Assembly: GCF_949987515.2 (NCBI RefSeq)
Contig: NW_027192671.1
Location: 1,922,001 to 1,986,000 of the forward strand
Reading direction: 5' to 3'
Source: Delphinus delphis
Lineage: Eukaryota > Chordata > Mammalia > Artiodactyla > Delphinidae
DNA: 64,000 nucleotides
In this document: piece by piece, positions 36,325 to 48,956 of the stretch
Position numbering within the stretch: position 1 is the first letter of the stretch
How the letters are laid out: every line of letters begins with the position of its first letter
The notes under the pieces: generated by a model
What the model saw: the letters and a program-made list of their open reading frames with translations, nothing else
Told to the model about the DNA's origin: nothing
Database searches by the model: none
Program-made: the position numbers and the translations under genes

Positions 36325-37903
36325 TTAGCAGCACAATGAGTGGATTCAGGTATGATGATTCTAACTGAAATAAGTCACACAGAAAAAGAAACATCATAAG
36401 ATATCAGTAATACACGGAATGTAAACTTGGCTACACAGGAACTGAATTACAGAACAGAACAGGGTCTCAAATTTAGAAAACCAACTTATGCTTGCTTAAG
36501 GGTAAAGGTGAGTTGGGGTGCTGCATAAAACCAGAGATTGAAATGAGCACAGATAAAGTTCCTTAAGCCAAATATGGAATAGACAAGAGCTACTCCTTGC
36601 TCAATGAAATGGACTCAACACCGCATATTAAACGCCTAAGAATGTACCTGACTAGTAAGTATCTGAAAACCTATGGATTGCTATGTCTCCGAAAGAGAAT
36701 CAAGCATGTGTACAGGGGCATAAACGCAGCAGTGATAGGATTGGAGAGGTTCGTGAGCAAATGAAGACCCTTTGAAGTCATATTGCATGGTACCCATTCC
36801 ACAGGTTTCAACTACCAAGGTTTAAGGTATTCTTCCTTCAGCTAAAACATGCATGTGGAACCTAGAGTATGATCAACCATGTGATCGGGAGATGTGTTCA
36901 AATATGTCTCAGTTTTCGTACCCTGGTACTCGGGTGCAACATTCCAGACGCTTTACTAACACTCTCCCCACTTGGAGAGTCAGTCCCTTTAACCTCCTGT
37001 TTGGCCCAGTTTGCAATTTCTGTGGAAGATGAACAGGAATAGCGAGAACCAATGAGAGACAAGCTGGAGGTGTCTGGATGGGCAAATTTAACTCTCATTT
37101 CCCACCAGGAAGAGGAATTAACCAAAGGCTCAGCGTGCCGTGCCAGAACCAGATTAGGGCCTGATGACATCCTGCGGTGTTGCGGCCAGGTCACAAGAAA
37201 GCGAGTTGAAGAAAGGAGCTCAGGGGCACTGTAATTCACAAACCTGCAGAGTTATAAATGACAGCTATCGTCCAAAAATAGACTGAAGTAAGGCTGCCAA
37301 GAGGACTTGAAAGCGGGGCAGAATTGCAGGAAACCGATTTCAGGAGGTAGACTGGAATTGCATTGAAAGCATAGGAAAAGAGGCAGAACGTCCACAATGA
37401 TGCACTTGGCCAAAAAGGGCGTATGCGTTTTTTCCTGAATATATTCAGGAAAAAACGCATACGCCCTTTTTGGCCAACCAAGCAAGCTTGCAAAGGAAAT
37501 CTGCACTACAATGAAGTCTCACTTCTCCCCGGTCAAAAGGGCCATCTGAAAAAAGTGTAAAATCCAGAAAGGCAGGACAGACCATGGAGAACTGGGAGCC
37601 TTGTTATGCTGATGGGCGGGATGTAAATTGCCAAAAACCACTCGGGAGTAGTGTATGGTGTTTCCTGAAACATCTAAAAAACAAAGCAATAGAACCTAGG
37701 GCACTTCCACTTATGGTCCTATAGCTTAGGGAAATTAAAATCAAAAAGACACAGCCACCCCAAAGTTTGGAACGGCTCTGTTCACAAGAACCTCGTTTAC
37801 AGTACAAGTTCAACATCGCAGAAAGTGAAAAATGGATAAAGAAGTTGTGGTATTTACTTACAAAGCAATATCACTCAGCAATGAAATCTGTGTCATCAGG
37901 CCC
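36325..37903 (+). repeat. Satellite monomer 24 (1579 bp)
   Basis: Duplicate of monomer 21 at +4738, with the same one-base loss (gttcgtgagc) and gagacaagctgg. The tail differs (gacagaccatgg, ccaaaaaccactcgg, gggagtagtg), resembling monomer 18. Palindrome 37406-37477 is perfect. Confidence 0.95.
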
Positions 37904-39482
37904 TTAGCAGCACAATGAGTGGATTCAGGTATGATGATTCTAACTGAAATAAGTCACACAGAAAAAGAAACATCATAAGATATCAGTAATACACGGAATG
38001 TAAACTTGGCTACACAGGAACTGAATTACAGAACAGAACAGGGTCTCAAATTTAGAAAACCAACTTATGCTTGCTTAAGGGTAAAGGTGAGTTGGGGTGC
38101 TGCATAAAACCAGAGATTGAAATGAGCACAGATAAACTTCCTTAAGTCAAATATGGAATAGACAAGAGCTACTCCTTGCTCAACGAAATGGACTCAACAC
38201 CGCATATTAAACGCCTAAGAATGTACCTGACTAGTAAGTATCTTAAAACCTATGGATTGCTATGTCTCCGAAAGAGAATCAAGCATATGTACAGGGGCAT
38301 AAACGCAGCAGTGATAGGATTGGAGAGGTTCGGTGAGCAAATGAAGACGCTTTGAAGTCATATTGCATGGTACCCATTCCACGGGTTTCAACTACCCAGG
38401 TTTAAGGTATTCTTCCTTCAGCTAAAACATGCATGTGGAACCCAAGTATGATCAACCATTTGAACGGGAGACGTGTTCAAATATGTCTCAGTTTTCCTCC
38501 CCTGGTACTCGGGTGCAACATTCCAGACGCTTTACTAACACTCTACCCACTTGGAGAGTCACCGCCTTTAACCTCCTGTTTGGCCCAGTTTGCAATTTCT
38601 GCGGAAGATGAACAGGAATAGCGAGAACCAATGAGAGACTAGCTGGAGGTGTCTGGACGGGCAAATTTAACTCTCATTTCCCACCAGGAAGAGGAAATAA
38701 CCAAAGGCTCAGCGTGCCATGCCGGAACAAGATTAGGGCCTGAAGCCATCCTGCGGTGTTGCGGCCAGCTCACAAGAAAGCGAGTTGAAGAAAGGAGCTC
38801 AGGGACACTGTAATTCACAAACGTGCAGAGTTATAAATGACAGCTATCGTCCAAAAATAGACTGAAGTAAGGCTGCCAAGAGGACTTGAAAGCGGGGCAG
38901 AATTGCAGGAAACCGATTTCAGGAGGTAGACTGGAATTGCATTGAAAGCATAGGAAAAGAGGCAGAACGTCCACAATGATGCACTTGGCCAAAAAGGGCG
39001 TATGCGTTTTTTCCTGAATATATTCAGGAAAAAACGCATACGCCCTTTTTGGCCAACCAAGCAAGCTTGCAAAGGAAATCTGCACTACAATGAAGTCTCA
39101 CTTCCCCCCGGTCAAAAGGGCCATCTGAAAAAAGTGTAAAATCCAGAAAGGCAGGACAGGCCATGGAGAACTGGGAGCCTTGTTATGCTGATGGGCGGGA
39201 TGTAAATTGCCAACAGACACTCGGGAGAAGTGTATGGTGTTTCCTGAAACATCTAAAAAACAAAGCAACAGAGCCTAGGGCACTTCCACTTATGGTCCTA
39301 TAGCATAGGGAAATTAAAATCAAAAAGACACAGCCACCTCAAAGGTTGGGACGCCTCTGTTTACAAGAACCTCGTTTACAGTACAAGTTCAATATCACAG
39401 AAAGTGAAAAATGGATAAAGAACTTGTGGTACTTACGTACAATGCAGTATCACTCAGCAATGAAATCTATGTCATCAGGCCC
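37904..39482 (+). repeat. Satellite monomer 25 (1579 bp)
   Basis: Duplicate of monomer 22 at +4738, with agataaacttcc and aaacgtgcag as private changes. Palindrome 38985-39056 is perfect. The tail has gcatagggaaa and tcaaaggttggg, which recur in monomer 28. Confidence 0.95.
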
Positions 39483-41061
39483 GTAGCAGCATAATGAGTG
39501 GATTCAGGTACGATGATTCTAACTGAAATAAGTCACACAGAAAAAGAAACATCATAAGATATCACTAATACTCGGAATGTAAACTTGGCTACACAGGAAC
39601 TGAATTCCAAAACAGAACAGGGTCTCAAATTTAGAAAACCAACTTATGCTTGCTTAAGGGGAAAGGTGAGTTGGGGTGCTGCATAAAACCAGAGATTGAA
39701 ATGAGCACAGATAAAGTTCCTTAAGCCAAATATGGAATAGACAAGAGCTACTCCTTGCTCAATGAAATGGCCTCAAAACCCCATATTAAACGCCTAAGAA
39801 TGTACCTGACTAGTAAGTATCTTAAAACCTATGGATTGCTATGTCTCCAAAAGAAAATCAAGCGTGTGTACAGGGGCATAAACGCAGCAGTGATAGGATT
39901 GGAGAGGTTCGGTGAGCAAATGAAGACCCTTTGAAGTCATATTGCATGGTACCCATTACACGGGTCTCAACTCTCCAGGTTTAAGGTATTCTTCCTTCAG
40001 CTAAAACATGCATGTGGAACCCAGAGTATGATCAACCATGTGAACGGGAGACGTGTTCAAATATGTCTCAGTTTTCCTCCCCTGGTACTCGGGTGCAACA
40101 TTCCAGACGCTTTACTAACACTCTCCCGACTTGGAGAGTCAGTCCCTTTAACCTCCTGTTTGGCCCAGTTTGCAATTTCTGCGGAAGATGAACAGGAATA
40201 GCGAGAACCAATGAGAGGCTAGCTGGAGGTGTCTGGACGGGCAAATTTAACTCTCATTTCCACCAGGAAGAGGAATTAACCAAAGGCTCAGCATGCCGGG
40301 CCGGAACCAGATTAGGGCCTGAAGCCATCCTGCGGTGTTGCGGCCAGGTCACAAGAAAGCGAGTTGAAGAAAGGAGCTCAGGGGCACTGTAATTCACAAA
40401 CCTGCAGAGTTATAAATGACAGCTATCGTCCAAAAATAGACTGAAGTAAGGCTGCCAAGAGGACTTGAAAGCGGGGCAGAATTGCAGGAAACCGATTTCA
40501 GGAGGTAGACTGGAATTGCATTGAAAGCATAGGAAAAGAGGCAGAACGTCCACAATGATGCACTTGGCCAAAAAGGGCGTATGCGTTTTTTCCTGAATAT
40601 ATTCAGGAAAAAACGCATACGCCCTTTTTGACCAACCAAGCAAGCTTGCAAAGGAAATCTGCACTACAATGAAGTCTCACTTCCCCCCGGTCAAAAGGGC
40701 CATCTGAAAAAAGTGTAAAATCCAGAAAGGCAGGACAGGCCATGGAGAACTGGGAGCCTTCTTATGCTGATGGGCGGGATGTAAATTGCCAACAGACACT
40801 CGGGAGAAGTGTATGGTGTTTCCTGAAACATCTAAAAAACAAACCAACAGAGCCTAGGGCACTTCCACTTATGGTCCTATAGCTTAGGGAAATTAAAATC
40901 AAAAAGACACAGCCACCTCAAAGTTTGGGCCGCCTCTGTTTACAAGAACCTCATTTACCGTACAAGTTCAATATCACAGAAAGTGAAAAATGGATAAAGA
41001 ACTTGTGGTACTTACGTACAATGCAGTATCACTCAGCAATGAAATCTATGTCATCAGGCCC
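39483..41061 (+). repeat. Satellite monomer 26 (1579 bp)
   Basis: g-type head; aatactcgg; gaaatggcctcaaaacccc; ccaaaagaaaatcaagcg; attacacgggtctc; gtgaac; catttccaccagg. Palindrome 40564-40635 has right-arm a at 40631 (position 5 from the end). Nearly identical to monomers 29 and 30. Confidence 0.95.
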
Positions 41062-42639
41062 GTAGCAGCATAATGAGGAGATTCAGGTACGATGATTCTA
41101 ACTGAAATAAGTCACACAGAAAAAGAAACATCATAAGATATCAGTAATACACGGAATGGAAACTTGGCTACACAGGAACTGAATTCCAAAACAGAACAGG
41201 GTCTCAAATTTAGAAAACCAACTTATGCTTGCTTAAGGGGAAAGGTGAGTTGGGGTGCTGCATAAAACCAGAGATTGAAATGAGCACAGATAAAGCTCCT
41301 TAAGCCAAATATGGAATAGACAAGAGCTACTCCTTGCTCAACGAAATGGACTCAACACCACCTACTAAACGCCTAAGAATGTACCTGACTAGTGAGTATC
41401 TTAAAACCTATGGATTGCTATGTCTCCGAAAGAGAATCAAGCATGTGTACAGGGGCATAAACGCAGCAGTGATAGGATTGGAGAGGTTCGGTGAGCAAAT
41501 GAAGACCCTTTGAAGTCATATTGCATGGTACCCGTTCCACGGGTTTCAACTACCCAGGTTTAAGGTATTCTTCCTTCAGCTAAAACATGCATGTGGAACC
41601 TAGAGTATGATCAACCACGTGATCGGGAGACGTGTTCAAATATGTCTCAGTTTTCGTACCCTGGTACTCGGGTGCAACATTCCAGACGCTTTACTAACAC
41701 TCTCCCGACTTGGAGAGTCAGTCCCTTTAACCTCCTGTTTGGCCCAGTTTGCAATTTCTGCGGAAGATGAACAGGAATAGCGAGAACCAATGAGAGGCTA
41801 GCTGGAGGTGTCTGGATGGGCAAATTTAACTCTCATTTCCCACCAGGAAGAGGAATTAACCAAAGGCTCAGCGTGCCGGGCCGGAACCAGATTAGGGCCT
41901 GAAGCCATCCTGCGGTGTTGCGGCCAGGTCACAAGAAAGCGAGTTGAAGAAAGGAGCTCAGGGGCACTGTAATTCACAAACCTGCAGAGTTATAAATGAC
42001 AGCTATCGTCCAAAAATAGACTGAAGTACGGCTGCCAAGAGGACTTGAATGCGGGGCAGAATTGCAGGAAACCGATTTCAGGAGGTAGACTGGAATTGCA
42101 TTGAAAGCATAGGAAAAGAGGCAGAACGTCCACAATGATGCACTTGGCCAAAAACGGCGTATGCGTTTTTTCCTGAATATATTCAGGAAAAAACGCATAC
42201 ACCCTTTTTGGCCAACCAAGCAAGCTTGCAAAGGAAATCTGCACTACAATGAAGTCTCACTTCCCGCCGGTCAAAGGGGCCATCTGAAAAAAGTGTAAAA
42301 TCCAGAAAGGCAACAGGCCATGGAGAACTGGGAGCATTGTTATGCTGATGGGCGGGATGTAAATTGCCAACAGACACTCCGGAGAAGTGTATGGTGTTTC
42401 CTGAAACATCTAAAAAACAAAGCAACAGAGCCTAGGGCACTGCCACTTATGGTCCTATAGCTTAGGGAAATTAAAATCAAAAAGACACAGCCACCCCAAA
42501 GTTTGGGACGCCTCTGTTTACAAGAACCTCGTTTACCGTACAAGTTCAATATCACAGAAAGTGAAAAATGGATAAAGAAATTGTGGTACTTACGTACAAT
42601 GCAGTATCACTCAGCAATGAAATCTATGTCATCAGGCCC
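41062..42639 (+). repeat. Satellite monomer 27 (1578 bp)
   Basis: g-type head with aatgaggagattc; aaagctcctt; accacctactaaac; agtgagtatc; acccgttcc; accacgtgatc. Palindrome 42144-42215 has left-arm c at 42155 and right-arm a at 42201. The tail has cccgccggtc, ggcaacagg and gagcattg. Duplicated as monomer 31. Confidence 0.95.
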
Positions 42640-44220
42640 GTAGCAGCATAATGAGTGGATTCAGGTACGATGATTCTAACTGAAATAAGTCACACAGAAA
42701 AAGAAACATCATAAGATATCAGTAATACACGGAATGTAAACTTGGCTACACAGGAACTGAATTCCAAAACAGAACAGCTTCTCAAATTTAGAAAACCAAC
42801 TTATGCTTGCTTAAGGGGAAAGGTGAGTTGGGGTGCTGCATAAAACCAGAGATTGAAATGAGCACAGATAAAGTTCCTTAAGCCAAATATGGAATAGACA
42901 AGAGCTACTCCTTGCTCAACGAAATGGACTCCACACCCCATATTAAACGCCTAAGAATATACCTGACTAGTAAGTATCTTAAAACCTATGGATTGCTATG
43001 TCTCCAAAAGAGAATCAAGCGTGTGTACAAGGGTCATAAACGCAGCAGTGATAGGATTGGAGAGATTCGGTGAGCAAATGAAGACCCTTTGAAGTCATAT
43101 TGCATGGTACCCATTCCACGGGTTTCAAATACCCAGGTTTTAGGTATTCTTCCTTCAGCTAAAACATGCATGTGGAACCCACAGTATGATCAACCATGTG
43201 ATCGGGAGACGTGTTCAAATATGTCTCAGGTTTCCTCCCCTGGTACTTGGGTGCAACATTCCAGACGCTTTACTAACACTCTCCCGACATGGAGAGTCAG
43301 TCCCTTTAACCTCCTGTTTGACACATTTTGCAATTTCTGCGGAAGATGAACAGGAATAGCGAGAACCAATGAGAGGCTAGCTGGAGGTGTCTGGACGGGC
43401 AAATTTAACTCTCATTTCCCACCAGGAAGAGGAAATAACCAAAGGCTCAGCGTGCCGTGCCGGAACCAGATTAGGGCCTGAACCCATCCTGCGGTGTTGC
43501 GGAAAGCTCACAAGAAAGCGAGTTGAAGAAAGGAGCTCAGGGGCACTGTAATTCACAAACCTGCAGAGTTATAAATGACAGCTATCGTCCAAAAATAGAC
43601 TGAAGTAAGGCTGCCAAGAGGACTTGAAAGCGGGGCAGAATTGCAGGAAACCGATTTCAGGAGGTAGACTGGAATTGCATTGAAAGCATAGGAAAAGAGG
43701 CAGAACGTCCACAATGATGCACTTGGTCAAAAAGGGCGTATGCGTTTTTTCCTGAATATATTCAGGAAAAAACGCATACGCCCTTTTTGGCCAACCAAGC
43801 AAGCTTGCAAAGGAAATCTGCACTACAATGAAGTCTCACTTCCCCCCGGTCAAAAGGGCCATCTGAAAAAAGTGTAAAATCCAGAAAGGCAGGACAGGCC
43901 ATGGAGAACTGGGAGCCTTGTTATGCTGATGGGCGGGATGTAAATTGCCAACAGACACTCGGGAGAAGTGTATGGTGTTTCCTGAAACATCTAAAAAACA
44001 AAGCAACAGAGCCTAGGGCACTTCCACTTATGGTCCTATAGCATAGGGAAATTAAAATCAAAAAGACACAGCCACCTCAAAGGTTGGGACGCCTCTGTTT
44101 ACAAGAACCTCGTTTACAGTACAAGTTCAATATCACAGAAAGTGAAAAATGGATAAAGAACTTGTGGTACTTACGTACAATGCAGTATCACTCAGCAATG
44201 AAATCTATGTCATCAGGCCC
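42640..44220 (+). repeat. Satellite monomer 28 (1581 bp), +1 lineage
   Basis: Member of the lineage of monomers 11 and 14 (acaagggtcataaacg, aggtttcctcccctgg, gcggaaagctcac), with cccacagtatg, ccgacatgg and gacacattttgc. Palindrome 43723-43794 has left-arm t at 43727 (position 5) and a canonical right arm, the mirror of the variant in monomers 26, 29 and 30. Confidence 0.95.
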
Positions 44221-45799
44221 GTAGCAGCATAATGAGTGGATTCAGGTACGATGATTCTAACTGAAATAAGTCACACAGAAAAAGAAACATCATAAGATAT
44301 CACTAATACTCGGAATGTAAACTTGGCTACACAGGAACTGAATTCCAAAACAGAACAGGGTCTCAAATTTAGAAAACCAACTTATGCTTGCTTAAGGGGA
44401 AAGGTGAGTTGGGGTGCTGCATAAAACCAGAGATTGAAATGAGCACAGATAAAGTTCCTTAAGCCAAATATGGAATAGACAAGAGCTACTCCTTGCTCAA
44501 TGAAATGGCCTCAAAACCCCATATTAAACGCCTAAGAATGTACCTGACTAGTAAGTATCTTAAAACCTATGGATTGCTATGTCTCCAAAAGAAAATCAAG
44601 CGTGTGTACAGGGGCATAAACGCAGCAGTGATAGGATTGGAGAGGTTCGGTGAGCAAATGAAGACCCTTTGAAGTCATATTGCATGGTACCCATTACACG
44701 GGTCTCAACTCTCCAGGTTTAAGGTATTCTTCCTTCAGCTAAAACATGCATGTGGAACCCAGAGTATGATCAACCATGTGAACGGGAGACGTGTTCAAAT
44801 ATGTCTCAGTTTTCCTCCCCTGGTACTCGGGTGCAACATTCCAGACGCTTTACTAACACTCTCCCGACTTGGAGAGTCAGTCCCTTTAACCTCCTGTTTG
44901 GCCCAGTTTGCAATTTCTGCGGAAGATGAACAGGAATAGCGAGAACCAATGAGAGGCTAGCTGGAGGTGTCTGGACGGGCAAATTTAACTCTCATTTCCA
45001 CCAGGAAGAGGAATTAACCAAAGGCTCAGCATGCCGGGCCGGAACCAGATTAGGGCCTGAAGCCATCCTGCGGTGTTGCGGCCAGGTCACAAGAAAGCGA
45101 GTTGAAGAAAGGAGCTCAGGGGCACTGTAATTCACAAACCTGCAGAGTTATAAATGACAGCTATCGTCCAAAAATAGACTGAAGTAAGGCTGCCAAGAGG
45201 ACTTGAAAGCGGGGCAGAATTGCAGGAAACCGATTTCAGGAGGTAGACTGGAATTGCATTGAAAGCATAGGAAAAGAGGCAGAACGTCCACAATGATGCA
45301 CTTGGCCAAAAAGGGCGTATGCGTTTTTTCCTGAATATATTCAGGAAAAAACGCATACGCCCTTTTTGACCAACCAAGCAAGCTTGCAAAGGAAATCTGC
45401 ACTACAATGAAGTCTCACTTCCCCCCAGTCAAAAGGGCCATCTGAAAAAAGTGTAAAATCCAGAAAGGCAGGACAGGCCATGGAGAACTGGGAGCCTTCT
45501 TATGCTGATGGGCGGGATGTAAATTGCCAACAGACACTCGGGAGAAGTGTATGGTGTTTCCTGAAACATCTAAAAAACAAACCAACAGAGCCTAGGGCAC
45601 TTCCACTTATGGTCCTATAGCTTAGGGAAATTAAAATCAAAAAGACACAGCCACCTCAAAGTTTGGGACGCCTCTGTTTACAAGAACCTCATTTACCGTA
45701 CAAGTTCAATATCACAGAAAGTGAAAAATGGATAAAGAACTTGTGGTACTTACGTACAATGCAGTATCACTCAGCAATGAAATCTATGTCATCAGGCCC
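44221..45799 (+). repeat. Satellite monomer 29 (1579 bp)
   Basis: Near-copy of monomer 26 (4738 bp earlier) and monomer 30 (1579 bp later). Palindrome 45302-45373 has right-arm a at 45369. The L1 start has ccccccagtc near 45421 as a private change. Confidence 0.95.
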
Positions 45800-47378
45800 G
45801 TAGCAGCATAATGAGTGGATTCAGGTACGATGATTCTAACTGAAATAAGTCACACAGAAAAAGAAACATCATAAGATATCACTAATACTCGGAATGTAAA
45901 CTTGGCTACACAGGAACTGAATTCCAAAACAGAACAGGGTCTCAAATTTAGAAAACCAACTTATGCTTGCTTAAGGGGAAAGGTGAGTTGGGGTGCTGCA
46001 TAAAACCAGAGATTGAAATGAGCACAGATAAAGTTCCTTAAGCCAAATATGGAATAGACAAGAGCTACTCCTTGCTCAATGAAATGGCCTCAAAACCCCA
46101 TATTAAACGCCTAAGAATGTACCTGACTAGTAAGTATCTTAAAACCTATGGATTGCTATGTCTCCAAAAGAAAATCAAGCGTGTGTACAGGGGCATAAAC
46201 GCAGCAGTGATAGGATTGGAGAGGTTCGGTGAGCAAATGAAGACCCTTTGAAGTCATATTGCATGGTACCCATTACACGGGTCTCAACTCTCCAGGTTTA
46301 AGGTATTCTTCCTTCAGCTAAAACATGCATGTGGAAACCAGAGTATGATCAACCATGTGAACGGGAGACGTGTTCAAATATGTCTCAGTTTTCCTCCCGT
46401 GGTACTCGGGTGCAACATTCCAGACGCTTTACTAACACTCTCCCGACTTGGAGAGTCAGTCCCTTTAACCTCCTGTTTGGCCCAGTTTGCAATTTCTGCG
46501 GAAGATGAACAGGAATAGCGAGAACCAATGAGAGGCTAGCTGGAGGTGTCTGGACGGGCAAATTTAACTCTCATTTCCACCAGGAAGAGGAATTAACCAA
46601 AGGCTCAGCATGCCGGGCCGGAACCAGATTAGGGCCTGAAGCCATCCTGCGGTGTTGCGGCCAGGTCACAAGAAAGCGAGTTGAAGAAAGGAGCTCAGGG
46701 GCACTGTAATTCACAAACCTGCAGAGTTATAAATGACAGCTATCGTCCAAAAATAGACTGAAGTAAGGCTGCCAAGAGGACTTGAAAGCGGGGCAGAATT
46801 GCAGGAAACCGATTTCAGGAGGTAGACTGGAATTGCATTGAAAGCATAGGAAAAGAGGCAGAACGTCCACAATGATGCACTTGGCCAAAAAGGGCGTATG
46901 CGTTTTTTCCTGAATATATTCAGGAAAAAACGCATACGCCCTTTTTGACCAACCAAGCAAGCTTGCAAAGGAAATCTGCACTACAATGAAGTCTCACTTC
47001 CCCCCGGTCAAAAGGGCCATCTGAAAAAAGTGTAAAATCCAGAAAGGCAGGACAGGCCATGGAGAACTGGGAGCCTTCTTATGCTGATGGGCGGGATGTA
47101 AATTGCCAACAGACACTCGGGAGAAGTGTATGGTGTTTCCTGAAACATCTAAAAAACAAACCAACAGAGCCTAGGGCACTTCCACTTATGGTCCTATAGC
47201 TTAGGGAAATTAAAATCAAAAAGACACAGCCACCTCAAAGTTTGGGACGCCTCTGTTTACAAGAACCTCATTTACCGTACAAGTTCAATATCACAGAAAG
47301 TGAAAAATGGATAAAGAACTTGTGGTACTTACGTACAATGCAGTATCACTCAGCAATGAAATCTATGTCATCAGGCCC
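45800..47378 (+). repeat. Satellite monomer 30 (1579 bp)
   Basis: Near-copy of monomer 29, directly adjacent, with ggaaaccagagtatg (46333) and cctcccgtgg (46393) as differences. Palindrome 46881-46952 has right-arm a at 46948. Confidence 0.95.
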
Positions 47379-48956
47379 GTAGCAGCATAATGAGGAGATT
47401 CAGGTACGATGATTCTAACTGAAATAAGTCACACAGAAAAAGAAACATCATAAGATATCACTAATACTCGGAATGTAAACTTGGCTACACAGGAACTGAA
47501 TTCCAAAACAGAACAGGGTCTCAAATTTAGAAAACCAACTTATGCTTGCTTAAGGGGAAAGGTGAGTTGGGGTGCTGCATAAAACCAGAGATTGAAATGA
47601 GCACAGATAAAGTTCCTTAAGCCAAATATGGAATAGACAAGAGCTACTCCTTGCTCAACGAAATGGACTCAACACCGCCTACTAAACGCCTAAGAATGTA
47701 CCTGACTAGTGAGTATCTTAAAACCTATGGATTGCTATGTCTCCGAAAGAGAATCAAGCATGTGTACAGGGGCATAAACGCAGCAGTGATAGGATTGGAG
47801 AGGTTCGGTGAGCAAATGAAGACCCTTTGAAGTCATATTGCATGGTACCTGTTCCACGGGTTTCAACTACCCAGGTTTAAGGTATTCTTCCTTCAGCTAA
47901 AACATGCATGTGGAACCTAGAGTATGATCAACCACGTGATCGGGAGACGTGTTCAAATATGTCTCAGTTTTCGTACCCTGGTACTCGGGTGCAACATTCC
48001 AGACGCTTTACTAACACTCTCCCGACTTGGAGAGTCAGTCCCTTTAACCTCCTGTTTGGCCCAGTTTGCAATTTCTGCGGAAGATGAACAGGAATAGCGA
48101 GAACCAATGAGAGGCTAGCTTCAGGTGTCTGGATGGGCAAATTTAACTCTCATTTCCCACCAGGAAGAGGAATTAACCAAAGGCTCAGCGTGCCGGGCCG
48201 GAACCAGATTAGGGCCTGAAGCCATCCTGCGGTGTTGCGGCCAGGTCACAAGAAAGCGAGTTGAAGAAAGGAGCTCAGGGGCACTGTAATTCACAAACCT
48301 GCAGAGTTATAAATGACAGCTATCGTCCAAAAATAGACTGAAGTACGGCTGCCAAGAGGACTTGAAAGCGGGGCAGAATTGCAGGAAACCGATTTCAGGA
48401 GGTAGACTGGAATTGCATTGAAAGCTTAGGAAAAGAGGCAGAACGTCCACAATGATGCACTTGGCCAAAAACGGCGTATGCGTTTTTTCCTGAATATATT
48501 CAGGAAAAAACGCATACACCCTTTTTGGCCAACCAAGCAAGCTTGCAAAGGAAATCTGCACTACAATGAAGTCTCACTTCCCGCCGGTCAAAGGGGCCAT
48601 CTGAAAAAAGTGTAAAATCCAGAAAGGCAACAGGCCATGGAGAACTGGGAGCATTGTTATGCTGATGGGCGGGATGTAAATTGCCAACAGACACTCCGGA
48701 GAAGTGTATGGTGTTTCCTGAAACATCTAAAAAACAAAGCAACAGAGCCTAGGGCACTGCCACTTATGGTCCTATAGCTTAGGGAAATTAAAATCAAAAA
48801 GACACAGCCACCCCAAAGTTTGGGACGCCTCTGTTTACAAGAACCTCGTTTACCGTACAAGTTCAATATCACAGAAAGTGAAAAATGGATAAAGAAATTG
48901 TGGTACTTACATACAATGCAGTATCACTCAGCAATGAAATCTATGTCATCAGGCCC
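47379..48956 (+). repeat. Satellite monomer 31 (1578 bp)
   Basis: Duplicate of monomer 27 at +6317 (aatgaggagattc, cctactaaac, agtgagtatc, accacgtgatc). Private changes are acctgttcc and gctagcttcaggtg. Palindrome 48461-48532 has left-arm c at 48472 and right-arm a at 48518. Confidence 0.95.

Larger units (their letters stand above)
30007..39482 (+). repeat. Higher-order repeat, two adjacent three-monomer copies (4738 bp each)
   Basis: 30007-34744 and 34745-39482 are directly adjacent and the same length. They share the one-base loss gttcgtgagc, tatctgaaaacc, gagacaagctgg, aagcatatgtac, ctctacccacttgg and agcttagg. Differences cluster in the monomer heads and L1 tails. Confidence 0.88.
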
